Origin: ZC4RG17 sp036259475
GTDB taxonomy: Bacteria; Actinomycetota; Acidimicrobiia; Spongiisociales; ZC4RG35
Direction of reading: 5' to 3'
NCBI GenBank assembly: GCA_036259475.1
Contig: DATABS010000035.1
Coordinates: 19,885 to 83,884, forward strand
Length of the DNA stretch: 64,000 bases
Shown: piece after piece, positions 42,212-51,218 of the stretch
Numbering within the stretch: the stretch's first letter is position 1
How the letters are laid out: each line of letters starts with the position of its first letter
The notes under the pieces: model-generated
The model's database searches: none
Told to the model about the DNA's origin: nothing
What the model saw: only the letters and a program-made list of their open reading frames with translations
Position numbers and translations under genes: made by a program

Positions 42212-45200
42212 ATGAGGAAGCGCACGGCGCTGATGGCCGTCCTCGCCGCACTGACGTCACTTCTAGCGGCCACCGGACCGTCGGCTGCTCAGACGAGCGG
42301 GGACCTCTCGACCAGGGACACAGGCGACAGATTGTCCGGGACGGTCTCAGATGCGTTCGAGCTGCGCAGTCCCGACGATGTCGTCCAGGTGTTCATCCAG
42401 CTCGACGAGCCGTCCGTGGCCGAGTTCGCCGCCGAAACGAGTGCCGGGCGGGCCGCCCAGCAGGCCCAGGGACGCGCCGTCCTCGCGCAGCAGGCGGAGT
42501 TGCGCTCGGCGCTGGGCTCGTTGATCGTCGAGGAACGGTCCAGCCTGGCCGTCGGCGCCAACGGCATCCGGGCGATGGTGCGAGCCGGTGACATCCCGGC
42601 CGTCCGCGCCACGGATGGTGTCGAAAGCGTGGCCACCGTGACCCGCTATCACCTCACCAACGAGACGAGCGTGCCCTGGATCGGTGGAGAGACGCTCCAG
42701 GATGCCGGCTTCACCGGCGACGGCGTCTCCATCGCCATCATCGACACGGGCATCGACTACACCCACTCGTCTTTGGGGGGCAGCGGCGATCCCCAGGACT
42801 ACACCGACAACGACCCCGGCGTCGTAGAATCGGGCACCTTCCCCACCGCCAAGGTGGTGGGAGGCTTCGACTTCGCCGGTCCCACCTACGACGCCGACGA
42901 ACCGAGTCTCGCCACCCCCAGCCCGGATCCCGACCCATTGGACGTCAACGGCCACGGGACCCATGTGGCGGGCACGGCGGCCGGCATGGAAGTGCCCGAC
43001 GACGTCGGTGAGGGCATGGCTCCCGATGCCAACCTGTACGCGTTCAAGGTCTTCGGCGACGTGGCCGGATCCACCGAGTTGGTCTCGGATGCCATCGAAC
43101 GCGCCCTCGACCCCAACAACGACCTTTCCATGGATGACGCCGTCGACGTCATCAACATGAGCCTCGGGGCGCCCTACGGCAATCCGCAAGATCCCTCGGC
43201 CATTGCCTCGCAGAACGCTGTCGAGAACGGCGTGGTGGTGGTCGCCTCGGCCGGCAACGAGGGGACCCCTCCTTATGTGACCGGTTCGCCAGCCGTGGCA
43301 CCCGACGTGATCTCGGTTGCCGCCTCCATCGACGGCGGTGCCGAGGTACTCGCCATGCCCGTGAACTCCCCGGCGGAGATCGCCGGCCAGTACGAGGCGC
43401 AAGCGGGCGATTTCGGTCCCCTGGATCCGCCAACCGATGGCGACCTGGCTATCGCCGCGCCGCTCGACGCCTGCAACCCGATCACGAGTGACGTCGAGGG
43501 GAAGATCGCCCTGATACAGCGCGGTACCTGTGAGTTCACGGTGAAGGTGCGCAACGCTGAGGACGCGGGGGCCATCGGGGCTCTCGTCTTCAACAACGTG
43601 GAAGGGCCACCCATCGGCATGGCCCACAACGGAACGGAACCGAAACCGACGATTCCGGCGATGATGATCGGCCTCGCCGACGGCGAGCTGATCCACACAA
43701 CCGCCGCCAGCGAAACGGTCAACGTGACGCTGACCGACGATGTGACGCTTCCCAAGCCCGACCTGGCCGACAACATGGCGGGCTTCACGTCTCGGGGCCC
43801 CGGCTTCGACAACGTGTTCAAGCCCGACCTGAGCGCTCCTGGATTCTCGATCGGCTCGGCGGACGTAGGCTCCGGTTCCGGACTCACCTTGAACAGTGGC
43901 ACTTCGATGGCCGCCCCGCACGTAGCGGGTGCCGCGGCTCAGTTGCTCGACTGGAACGACGGCCTCACACCCGCCCAGGTGAAGGCGCTGCTGATGAACT
44001 CGGCCACTCCGGCCAACGTGGAAGGTCCGGTCTTCACCGCCGGAGCCGTGCCGGTGGCCAGCCAGGGAACCGGCATCATCCACGTGGACAAGGTGGTCGA
44101 GGACCTGCAGGGATACACGACCCCCGGCGGCCTGGTGTTCCACCTCAACCCAACCACGGAGACGAGCGACACCCGGACCGTGACGATCCACCGTCTCGAC
44201 GGGGAGGGTGAGGCCACCTATGACGTCGAGGTCGAGCCCAACCAGCAGTTGGACGGCGTCACCTGGGAGGTTTCGAGCAGTTCGGTTTCGACTTCCGGTG
44301 GGAGCGGCTCGGTCGACGTCACGGTGACGGTGAACCCGGCCGCGCTCGCCTCCGACGACGGCTTCTTCAGCCAAGCTGAGAGCGACGGGTGGCTGAGGCT
44401 CACCAACACGGAGGATGCGGACGACACGATGGTCGTCGGCCTGGTGGCCGTGGCCGATCCCGCCTCCACTGTCACCGCCGCCGGTGGGGAAGCGGTCGTC
44501 TCGTTGACCAACGATGGCCCGGGCGACGGATTCGCCGACGGCTTCACCAACACTGGAGCGGAGGGCGAGACCGTCGCTGCGGTTGGATTCCGGACCGGCT
44601 TCGTTGCCGAGGCCGACGGCGGGCCGTACGACACGATCGACTTCGGCGTTGCCCTGGCTGAGGCGTGGTCGTCCCCGTCGGCCAACGAGATCGACATCCT
44701 GCTCGACGTCGACGAGGACGGGACCGACGAATACGCGGTCGTGGCTGCCGATCTGGGCGCGTTGCAGAATGCCGCCCCCACCGGACAGGTCGTGACCGCC
44801 CTCTTCGATCTGGTGAACGGAGGGGGCTTCCTTCTGTACTTCGCCGTCGGGGATCTCAACGATCGCGTGATCACCCTTCCCGCCGATCTGACCGGGGACT
44901 TTGGGTTCCTCGAGGAAGGCGACACGAGCTTCGACATGACGGTGGCCGTATTCGACCAGGTGGGTCTCGTCGGTGTCTCCGAGACGATTCCGGTGGACCT
45001 GACGTCGGAGATAACGCCGGACGGCGGGCCGCCCGACGTGGGAGCCGACTTCCACACCTTCAGCCTGGTGTTGCCGGCCGATGGATTCGGAGAAGTGGCA
45101 ACGGAAGGCGCGGGCGACCTGCTCTGGTTGTTCCAGAACAACACCTTGGCCGACCAGTTCTCGATCACCACTGTGACCGCGGCCGAGCCGCCGGCTCCCC

Positions 45201-45775
45201 CGCCGCCCGGCGAACCGCCGAGCTTCGACGACGTGCCGGACGACCACTTGTTCCACCAGGAAATCACCTGGCTGGCAGAGCAGGGAATAACCCGCGGATG
45301 CAATCCCCCGGCCAATGATCTGTTCTGCCCGGACGACTCGGTCACCAGGGGCCAGATGGCCGCCTTCCTCAACCGAGCGCTGGACCTGGCGTCCACGACG
45401 GAGGACTTCTTCGTGGATGACGACAGCAGTGTCTTCGAAGGCGACATAAACAGGCTGGCGGCGGCCGACATCACACGCGGCTGCAACCCGCCGGCCAACG
45501 ATGAGTACTGCCCGGGTGACACCTTGTCGCGGGCCCAGATGGCGACGTTCATGATGCGGGGCTTCGGCTTCGCCGACGGAGCCGGGTCAGACCTGTTCGT
45601 CGACGACGACGGCAACATCCATGAGGACGCCATCGACATCATCGGCACCGCCGACGTGACCCGTGGCTGCAACCCGCCGGCCAACGACATGTTCTGTCCC
45701 GATGAGGACATCACGCGAGGCCAGATGGCGGCGTTCCTCTTCCGGGCGTTCCAGACTGCCGGGCTGGAGGACTAG
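42212..45775 (+). CDS. Secreted subtilisin-like (S8) serine protease with PA domain and C-terminal SLH-like repeats
   Basis: The 1,187-aa protein starts with a signal peptide (cleavage near ...PSAA-QT, residue 26), an I9-type propeptide (about 50-150), and an S8 catalytic domain with Asp178 (IAIIDTGID), His248 (NGHGTHVAG), Asn349 (AGNEG) and Ser565 (GTSMAAPHVAG). A PA domain is inserted at about 385-510. Beta-rich domains follow, then a Pro-rich linker (EPPAPPPPGEPPSF) and three repeats of about 60 residues with the core ITRGCNPPAND..CPDD..TRGQMAAF, each with two Cys. These resemble cell-surface SLH repeats. AAGGGG precedes the ATG; a GC-rich hairpin follows the stop. Confidence 0.93.
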   Translation: MRKRTALMAVLAALTSLLAATGPSAAQTSGDLSTRDTGDRLSGTVSDAFELRSPDDVVQVFIQLDEPSVAEFAAETSAGRAAQQAQGRAVLAQQAELRSALGSLIVEERSSLAVGANGIRAMVRAGDIPAVRATDGVESVATVTRYHLTNETSVPWIGGETLQDAGFTGDGVSIAIIDTGIDYTHSSLGGSGDPQDYTDNDPGVVESGTFPTAKVVGGFDFAGPTYDADEPSLATPSPDPDPLDVNGHGTHVAGTAAGMEVPDDVGEGMAPDANLYAFKVFGDVAGSTELVSDAIERALDPNNDLSMDDAVDVINMSLGAPYGNPQDPSAIASQNAVENGVVVVASAGNEGTPPYVTGSPAVAPDVISVAASIDGGAEVLAMPVNSPAEIAGQYEAQAGDFGPLDPPTDGDLAIAAPLDACNPITSDVEGKIALIQRGTCEFTVKVRNAEDAGAIGALVFNNVEGPPIGMAHNGTEPKPTIPAMMIGLADGELIHTTAASETVNVTLTDDVTLPKPDLADNMAGFTSRGPGFDNVFKPDLSAPGFSIGSADVGSGSGLTLNSGTSMAAPHVAGAAAQLLDWNDGLTPAQVKALLMNSATPANVEGPVFTAGAVPVASQGTGIIHVDKVVEDLQGYTTPGGLVFHLNPTTETSDTRTVTIHRLDGEGEATYDVEVEPNQQLDGVTWEVSSSSVSTSGGSGSVDVTVTVNPAALASDDGFFSQAESDGWLRLTNTEDADDTMVVGLVAVADPASTVTAAGGEAVVSLTNDGPGDGFADGFTNTGAEGETVAAVGFRTGFVAEADGGPYDTIDFGVALAEAWSSPSANEIDILLDVDEDGTDEYAVVAADLGALQNAAPTGQVVTALFDLVNGGGFLLYFAVGDLNDRVITLPADLTGDFGFLEEGDTSFDMTVAVFDQVGLVGVSETIPVDLTSEITPDGGPPDVGADFHTFSLVLPADGFGEVATEGAGDLLWLFQNNTLADQFSITTVTAAEPPAPPPPGEPPSFDDVPDDHLFHQEITWLAEQGITRGCNPPANDLFCPDDSVTRGQMAAFLNRALDLASTTEDFFVDDDSSVFEGDINRLAAADITRGCNPPANDEYCPGDTLSRAQMATFMMRGFGFADGAGSDLFVDDDGNIHEDAIDIIGTADVTRGCNPPANDMFCPDEDITRGQMAAFLFRAFQTAGLED

Positions 45776-45794
45776 CGAGAGGCTGTCCGAGATG

Positions 45795-45820
45795 AAGGGG
45801 CCCCCAGCGGGGGGCCCCTT
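45795..45820 (+). terminator. Strong GC-rich hairpin after the S8 protease
   Basis: AAGGGGCCCCC (45795-45805) pairs with GGGGGCCCCTT (45810-45820) across loop AGCG. No T run follows, as is usual in high-GC actinobacteria. Confidence 0.8.
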
Positions 45821-45855
45821 CGTCGTCCCGGTTACGATTCGTCCCGGAGGTGTCG

Positions 45856-46296
45856 ATGGAATGGAACATCAGGACGATCGTGGTCGGGATCGACGGCTCC
45901 GACCACAGTCTCGAGGCGGCCCGGAGAGGCTTGGCGCTCGCCCGGCGCTTTGGAGCGCGATTGCTCCTGGCGACGGTGGTGCGCCCCCCCGAGGGATGGT
46001 GGGGTATCGGAGGTGCGCCTCCGCCGCCCGACGCCTTTTCCGCCGCGGTGGTGGAGGGGCGCCGCCGAATCCTCGATCAGGCGGAAGCAGCCCTCGATCT
46101 CGAGGGAGTCGACTACGACACCATCGAGGAAGTGGGCGACCCCGCCAGCCAGCTATCTGAGCTCTGTCGCAGCGAATCGGCCGATCTCCTGGTCATCGGA
46201 CGGAGGGGCGCCGGATTGGTCGAGCGAATCGTGCTGGGCTCGGTAGCCGATCGCGTCGCTCATGTGGCTCCCTGCCCGGTCTTGACGATCCCCTAA
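45856..46296 (+). CDS. Universal stress protein (UspA family)
   Basis: The 146-aa protein begins with NIRTIVVGIDGSDHSLEAARRGLALA and ends with ADLLVIGRRGAGLVERIVLGSVADRVAHVAPCPVLTIP. The ATP-binding motif G-2x-G-9x-G-S is complete (GRRGAGLVERIVLGS), so it should bind ATP, unlike the paralogue at 31690. ATG 45856 has GGAGG at 5-nt spacing; the in-frame GTG 45850 overlaps that site. A copy of the 32254 promoter-like element follows its stop. Confidence 0.9.
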   Translation: MEWNIRTIVVGIDGSDHSLEAARRGLALARRFGARLLLATVVRPPEGWWGIGGAPPPPDAFSAAVVEGRRRILDQAEAALDLEGVDYDTIEEVGDPASQLSELCRSESADLLVIGRRGAGLVERIVLGSVADRVAHVAPCPVLTIP

Positions 46297-46330
46297 ATCC
46301 CGAGAGAAGCCTTTCGATCTCTCCGCGTTC

Positions 46331-46353
46331 TTGTCACGCCTGGTCAGTACGTT
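46331..46353 (+). promoter_or_regulatory. Orphan PafBC/RecA-NDp-type promoter-like element
   Basis: TTGTCA (46331-46336), CGC, eight bases and TACGTT (46348-46353) repeat the recA/32258 arrangement. No plus-strand gene starts nearby; transcription would run antisense into ychF. A GAGAGA-N10-TCTCTC inverted repeat (46302-46323) lies just before it. Confidence 0.5.
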
Positions 46354-46413
46354 CCCGACCTAGCCGCCGCCCACCCGACCGGTCGCCTGTTGTCCGGTGT
46401 CCTCTGCCCCACG

Positions 46414-47505
46414 TCAGACGTTGAAGCGAAAGTGCAGCACGTCACCGTCGGCCACGACGTATTCCTTGCCCTCGACCCGTAACTTGCCGGCGGCTCGAAG
46501 GGCGGCCTCGCTTCCGAACTCCACCAGATCGTCGATGCGGTATACCTCGGCTCGGATGAATCCCGCTTCGAAATCCGAGTGGATGGCGCCGGCTGCCTGG
46601 GGAGCCTTGGTGCCGGCGGAGATCGTCCAGGCCCGGATTTCTTTGGGGCCGGCGGTGAAGAACGTTCGGAGCCCCAGCAGCCGGTATGTTGCTCGGGCCA
46701 GCGTGTGAAGCCCCGGTTCCTTCAGTCCCAGCTCGGCCAGGAACTCGGCGCGTTCGCTCGGATCCAGTTCGGCGATCTCGGCTTCGGCTTGGGCACAGAT
46801 GATCACCACCTCCGCATTCGACTCCCGGGACCATTCCTCGACCCGGTCAGTGTGCCGATTGCCGGGCAGACCCTTCTCGTCGACATTGCAGGCGTAAAGG
46901 ACGGGACGGGCGGTCAACATTTCCATCTCACGGATGGCCGTTCTCTGCTCCGGCGACCACTCCCGGGAGGCCACTCGGTCTCCCCGTCCCAGATGCTCAA
47001 CGACGTTTCGGGCGATGTCCCTGCGCGCAATCAGATCCTTGTCACCTGCCCGGGCTGCTCGCTCGAGCCGTTCCAGCCGCCGTTCGGCGACCTGGAGGTC
47101 GGCCAAAATCAGCTCGGTCTCGATCGTCTCGATATCGCGGATGGGATCCACCGACCCCTCTACATGGGTGACATCGGGGTTCTCGAAGCAGCGAACGACC
47201 TCGATGACGGCGTCCACGGTTCGCACGTGACCCAGGAACTGGTTACCCAGCCCCTCCCCTTCGCTCGCGCCCCGCACCAGCCCGGCGATGTCGAGGATCT
47301 CAACCACCGCCGGTACGACGTTCTCGGTCTCGATCACGAAGTTGATGGCGTTCAGTCGGTCGTCGGGGACCGGAACGACTCCGATGTTCGGCTCGATAGT
47401 GGCAAAGGGGTAGTTGGCGGCCTCTACCCCGGCAGCTGTGAGTGCGTTGAAGAGGGTGGATTTGCCCACGTTGGGCAGACCGACGATCCCCGCACGCAGG
47501 CTCAT
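46414..47505 (-). CDS. ychF: Redox-regulated ATPase/GTPase YchF
   Basis: The 363-aa Obg-type P-loop protein begins with GIVGLPNVGKSTLFNALTAAG (G1), then ANYPFATIEPNIGVVPVPDDRL and LDIAGLVRGASEGEGLGNQFLGHVR (G3), and YACNVDE (the YchF variant of G4 that favours ATP). The C-terminal TGS domain is present (TFFTAGPKEIRAW...HSDFEAGFIRAEV). It binds ribosomes and is universally conserved. ATG 47505 matches the family start; the in-frame codon at 47529 adds 8 unrelated residues. Confidence 0.95.
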   Translation of the reverse strand: MSLRAGIVGLPNVGKSTLFNALTAAGVEAANYPFATIEPNIGVVPVPDDRLNAINFVIETENVVPAVVEILDIAGLVRGASEGEGLGNQFLGHVRTVDAVIEVVRCFENPDVTHVEGSVDPIRDIETIETELILADLQVAERRLERLERAARAGDKDLIARRDIARNVVEHLGRGDRVASREWSPEQRTAIREMEMLTARPVLYACNVDEKGLPGNRHTDRVEEWSRESNAEVVIICAQAEAEIAELDPSERAEFLAELGLKEPGLHTLARATYRLLGLRTFFTAGPKEIRAWTISAGTKAPQAAGAIHSDFEAGFIRAEVYRIDDLVEFGSEAALRAAGKLRVEGKEYVVADGDVLHFRFNV

Positions 47506-47598
47506 GGTCGGGCTTTGGGCGCGCCACACGGGCTGGCGTGGATGGTGGGAGCCATGATGGGGAAGATTACCGGCGGGCGGTCAGCCGTCCCAAGCTGC

Positions 47599-47949
47599 TC
47601 AGGCCGCCATGAGGATCGATCTGGCGCCGAACCCGCCGGCGATCGCCAGGAGCCACGAGATGAGAGAGCCGATCAGGACGTACTCGGCGCTCAGATGCGG
47701 TTCATCGCCCGTGATCTCAGGGAAGCGGAGTATCGCCTTGGCCGCCACGACGAGTGCGGCCGCGTCCGCCTCACCGCTCAGCACGAGCAGGAAGATGATC
47801 AGCCGTTCCAGGATGCCTATCCACCGTCCGGCGCCTTCCGAGCCTCCGGTGTCCACCGCCCGAATGTGAACCAGGAGGAGGCGGATGAGCCAATTGGCGG
47901 GAGCCGTCAATAGAACGGCGATGGCGACGACGGATACTTCCTCAAGCAT
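47599..47949 (-). CDS. Small membrane protein co-encoded with SatD
   Basis: The 116-aa protein has three or four hydrophobic segments: about 4-28, 46-60, 64-80 and 88-112. Members of the DUF3307 group or similar small membrane proteins often accompany satD; I cannot confirm the family from sequence alone. Its ATG lies inside the 3' end of satD (8-nt overlap), so the two are coupled. Function unknown. Confidence 0.7.
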   Translation of the reverse strand: MLEEVSVVAIAVLLTAPANWLIRLLLVHIRAVDTGGSEGAGRWIGILERLIIFLLVLSGEADAAALVVAAKAILRFPEITGDEPHLSAEYVLIGSLISWLLAIAGGFGARSILMAA

Positions 47950-48559
47950 CGAATATCACGTCGGGAAACCGGGGGGTGGCCGTTAGGCGCAGGGTGGCGA
48001 GTCCGTGTCGGCTCACCCGGCGGCTGACAGAGCTCTCATGCAGGCCCAGCCGTTCGGCCAGGGCTCTTTGAGTATCTCCCTCTTCCAAGCCTTCGAGGAT
48101 GGCGACGTCGGCCTCATCGAGGTCATCGAGGTGGGCGTCACGCAGCATCAGGTATGAATTCAACAGTTGATCCCATCCGGTCTCGGTGACGACGATCGTA
48201 CGGGCGGGTTGTGACGAATCGACCCGCTCGATGGCTTCCCGTGCCCTCCACCAAGCCGGTCCATCCGAACCGAAAGCCGAGGGACTCTCCGGCTCCACCA
48301 GGATCTCTCCCCAACCCACACCGATCCGGAGGCGGGCCAGTCCGATGGTGCCCAGATGCAGGTGCCAGGCGGCGGCGAGGGCGTCGGACAGACGGGCGTA
48401 ACGGCCCTGGAATTCGTCGCCCAGGGTGATAGAGAGCGGGCTACCCGCCTGTTCCGAAACGCGCTCGAGGACCTCCAGCAGGCGTTCCTGCAAAGCGGGC
48501 CGGTCCGCCACCTGGCGCGAGGCAACGACGTCTCCGATCAAACCAGCCACTTGCTTCAT
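47942..48559 (-). CDS. SatD family protein with C-terminal helix-turn-helix
   Basis: The 205-aa protein begins MKQVAGLIGDVVASRQVADRPALQERL and has SPLSITLGDEFQGRYARLSDALAAAWHL, the SatD signature. The C-terminal 50 residues form a clear HTH (LEGLEEGDTQRALAERLGLHESSVSRRVSRHGLATL), so it probably binds DNA. SatD was named from a streptococcal secretion/acid-tolerance locus; the molecular role is unknown. A periodic array of CTTGC/GCAAG half-sites lies at and upstream of its own start codon, which suggests autoregulation. Confidence 0.8.
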   Translation of the reverse strand: MKQVAGLIGDVVASRQVADRPALQERLLEVLERVSEQAGSPLSITLGDEFQGRYARLSDALAAAWHLHLGTIGLARLRIGVGWGEILVEPESPSAFGSDGPAWWRAREAIERVDSSQPARTIVVTETGWDQLLNSYLMLRDAHLDDLDEADVAILEGLEEGDTQRALAERLGLHESSVSRRVSRHGLATLRLTATPRFPDVIFDA

Positions 48560-48614
48560 AGATGCAAGAGTAGTCCGACTTGCGCTGAATATGCAAGGTA
48601 GAAAGAACTTGCAC
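48551..48614 (-). promoter_or_regulatory. Operator-like array of CTTGC/TGCAAG half-sites with 29-bp period
   Basis: On the plus strand CTTGC occurs at 48551, 48580 and 48609, and TGCAAG at 48564 and 48593. Both series have exact 29-bp periods, giving two CTTGC-N8-TGCAAG palindromes plus a half-site. The array covers the satD start codon and its promoter region, between satD and the valS stop. It is most likely the binding region of the SatD HTH or another regulator. Confidence 0.7.
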
Positions 48615-48628
48615 CAGACGCGCAGGCA

Positions 48629-51157
48629 TCACATAGGGGCGGCAATCTCCGTGCGGACCTCGAAGTCGCCCTCGACATAGTCGATGCGTTCCGCCCGGGC
48701 AGCCTCGGCCAGATCTGCTTCTGCCGCCCGAATGGCCTCGAGCCGACTGGGCGAGTCCGCTACGACAACGGAAGCGACCGGGTTTCTCATGGAGACCTTG
48801 GCATCGGACTTTGCCCGCCGTATCTGCGAGAGGACTTCGGCCGTGATGTCCATGATCGCCGGATCACCGGTCAGGTGAGCGACTTCGGTGATTTCGGGCC
48901 AGGGGGATCGGTGGACAGATCCTTCCTTCCACCAACTCCACACCTCCTCGGTGACATAGGGCAGGAACGGGGCGAACAACCGCAGGAACAGCGAGAGTGA
49001 CAGTTGCAGGGCGGCTTGGGCGGAGGCGGCGTCGCCGCCTTCCCCGTATGCCCGGCTCTTCACCAATTCCACATAGTCGTCCGTCCACGACCAGAAAGCC
49101 GATTCTGTTACGTCCAGGGCTCGGGCGTAATCGAAGTGGTCGAACGCCGACGTGGCCTCGCCAACGACCTCCGCCATGCGAGCGAGCATCGCCCGATCGA
49201 GCTCCTGCGAAACCGCCTCGGGAGCGACGTCGTCGGCCAGGCCGAGGACGAACCGGGAGGCGTTGAGAATCTTGATGGCCAATCGGCGGCCGATCTTCAT
49301 CTGGCCTTCGTCGTAGGCCGTGTCCGCCCCCGGTCGGGCCGAGGTCGCCCAGTAGCGAACGCCATCCGCGCCGTGCTCGGCGAACAATGCGTCGGGCGTT
49401 ACCACGTTGCCCTTCGACTTCGACATCTTCTTCCGGTCGGGGTCGAGGATCCAGCCGTTGATCGTCGCTCGGGTCCAGGGAAGGGATCCGAATTCGTGGT
49501 GGGCGCGAACCACCGTCGAGAAGAGCCATGTCCGGATGATCTCGTGTCCTTGAGGGCGCTGATCCATCGGGAACACGGACTTGAACAGGGCATCGTCCTG
49601 GCCCCACCGCCCGGCGATGAGCGGCGTCAGTGAGGATGTCGCCCAGGTGTCGAAGATGTCGTATTCGCCCACGAAGCCGTTGGGCGCCCCCCGCTGATCG
49701 GCGGTGTAGCCGGGCGGGACATCCGATCCGGGGTCCACTGGTAGATCGGAGAGGTGGGGAGTGAGCGGATCCGAGTAGTCGGGCTCACCCTTCTCATCGA
49801 GGCGATACCAAAGCGGGATGGGAACGCCGAAGAACCGCTGGCGGCTGACGAGCCAGTCGCCGGTGAGACCCTCCACCCAGTGTCGGTAGCGGACTTCCAT
49901 GTAGTCCGGGACCCAATCGAGCTCGGTGCCGCGGGCGAGTAGCTCTCCACGGAGATCGGCGTCGCGACCTCCGTTGCGGATGTACCACTGACGGCTGGTG
50001 ACGATCTCGAGCGGGCGATCGCCCTTTTCGTAGAACTTGACGGCGTGCGTGATCGGACGCGGCTCTCCCTCCAGGTCGCCGGAGTCCTGTAGCATCTCGA
50101 CCATTCGGCGGCGAGCCTGATTCACGTACTTTCCCGCCAGTTCGGCATAGGCGGCGCGTCCCTGCGGTGACTCGATCCACTCCGGGGTCTCCTCCTGGAA
50201 GCGCCCGTCGCGACCGATCACCGCCCGGGTCTCGAGATCCAGCTCGCGCCACCACGTGACGTCGGTCGTGTCGCCGAAGGTGCAGATCATGGCGATCCCG
50301 CTCCCCTTTTCGGGGTCGGCAAGATGATGACCGACGACCGGAACCTCCACGCCGAACACCGGCGAACTGACGGACCGGCCGAACAGGTCCCGGTAGCGCG
50401 AGTCTTCCGGATTCGCCACCAGGGCAACGCAGGAGCAGACCAGCTCGGGCCGGGTCGTCTCGATGTAGATGGGTTCCTGGTCTTGGCGGTGGAAAGCAAT
50501 CCGGTGGTAGGCACCGGGACGTTCCCGATCCTCCATCTCGGCCTGGGCCACGCCGGTCTGGAAGTCGGTGTCCCACATGGCGGGCGCCTCCTGAGCGTAG
50601 GCCTCGCCTCGCTCGAGGTTGGCGAGGAACGCCCGCTGGCTTATCTCCTGGGTCGACTCGCCGATCGTGGTGTACAGATGGGTCCAGTCCACCGATAGTC
50701 CGAGAATGCGAAATGAGTTCTCGAAAGCCTTCTCGTCCTCTTCTGTGAGGATGTGACACAGTTCGATGAAGTTGCGCCGCGAGATGGGCCGGGGCGGGTC
50801 GAATGGCCGCGCGGGCGGTTCGAATCCATCCTCGTGCGGCAGCGACGGATCGCATTTGACCCCGAAGTAGGCCTGCACACGACGCTCGGTGGGAAGTCCG
50901 TTGTCGTCCCAGCCGATGGGGTAGAAGACCGTCTTACCCTTCATCCGCTGGTAACGGGCAATGGCATCGGTCTGGGCGTAACCGAACACCGTCCCCATAT
51001 GCAGGGACCCCGACACCGTGGGCGGTGGCGTGTCGATCGAGTAGACGTCGTCCCGGGAGGCGTCGGCGGGGAAGCGATATATGCCGTCTGCTTCCCAGCG
51101 GGCGCTCCAGCGTTCCTCCAGACCGTCGATCGAGGGCTTTTCCGGGATGTTTCTCAT
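48629..51157 (-). CDS. valS: Valine--tRNA ligase
   Basis: The 842-aa class I synthetase charges tRNA-Val. The HIGH motif appears as TPPPTVSGSLHMGTVFGY near residue 45, the editing (CP1) domain includes IETTRPELVCSCVALVANPEDSRY, and the KMSKS loop is RKKMSKSKGNVVTPDALFAEHGADGVRYW. A Trp-rich anticodon-binding region follows. At 842 aa it is short for the family, probably because the C-terminal coiled coil is reduced. It starts at ATG 51157. Confidence 0.96.
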   Translation of the reverse strand: MRNIPEKPSIDGLEERWSARWEADGIYRFPADASRDDVYSIDTPPPTVSGSLHMGTVFGYAQTDAIARYQRMKGKTVFYPIGWDDNGLPTERRVQAYFGVKCDPSLPHEDGFEPPARPFDPPRPISRRNFIELCHILTEEDEKAFENSFRILGLSVDWTHLYTTIGESTQEISQRAFLANLERGEAYAQEAPAMWDTDFQTGVAQAEMEDRERPGAYHRIAFHRQDQEPIYIETTRPELVCSCVALVANPEDSRYRDLFGRSVSSPVFGVEVPVVGHHLADPEKGSGIAMICTFGDTTDVTWWRELDLETRAVIGRDGRFQEETPEWIESPQGRAAYAELAGKYVNQARRRMVEMLQDSGDLEGEPRPITHAVKFYEKGDRPLEIVTSRQWYIRNGGRDADLRGELLARGTELDWVPDYMEVRYRHWVEGLTGDWLVSRQRFFGVPIPLWYRLDEKGEPDYSDPLTPHLSDLPVDPGSDVPPGYTADQRGAPNGFVGEYDIFDTWATSSLTPLIAGRWGQDDALFKSVFPMDQRPQGHEIIRTWLFSTVVRAHHEFGSLPWTRATINGWILDPDRKKMSKSKGNVVTPDALFAEHGADGVRYWATSARPGADTAYDEGQMKIGRRLAIKILNASRFVLGLADDVAPEAVSQELDRAMLARMAEVVGEATSAFDHFDYARALDVTESAFWSWTDDYVELVKSRAYGEGGDAASAQAALQLSLSLFLRLFAPFLPYVTEEVWSWWKEGSVHRSPWPEITEVAHLTGDPAIMDITAEVLSQIRRAKSDAKVSMRNPVASVVVADSPSRLEAIRAAEADLAEAARAERIDYVEGDFEVRTEIAAPM

Positions 51158-51218
51158 CCGGCCTCAGGGTACTGGCCGCAGCCGCGGGCGGACCAACCAG
51201 AGGGCTAGGGTGGCACAG

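Noticed and set aside
42347..45256. A 969-codon open frame antisense to the S8 protease, and other long antisense frames (14960-16564, 54314-55321, 58417-59664).
   Set aside because: They lie opposite genes with clear catalytic motifs, contain no recognisable domains, and arise because GC-rich third positions suppress stops on the other strand.
48551..48614. CRISPR-like array (29-bp period).
   Set aside because: Only 5-6-bp half-sites repeat, not full repeats, and there are no cas genes; it fits an operator array better.
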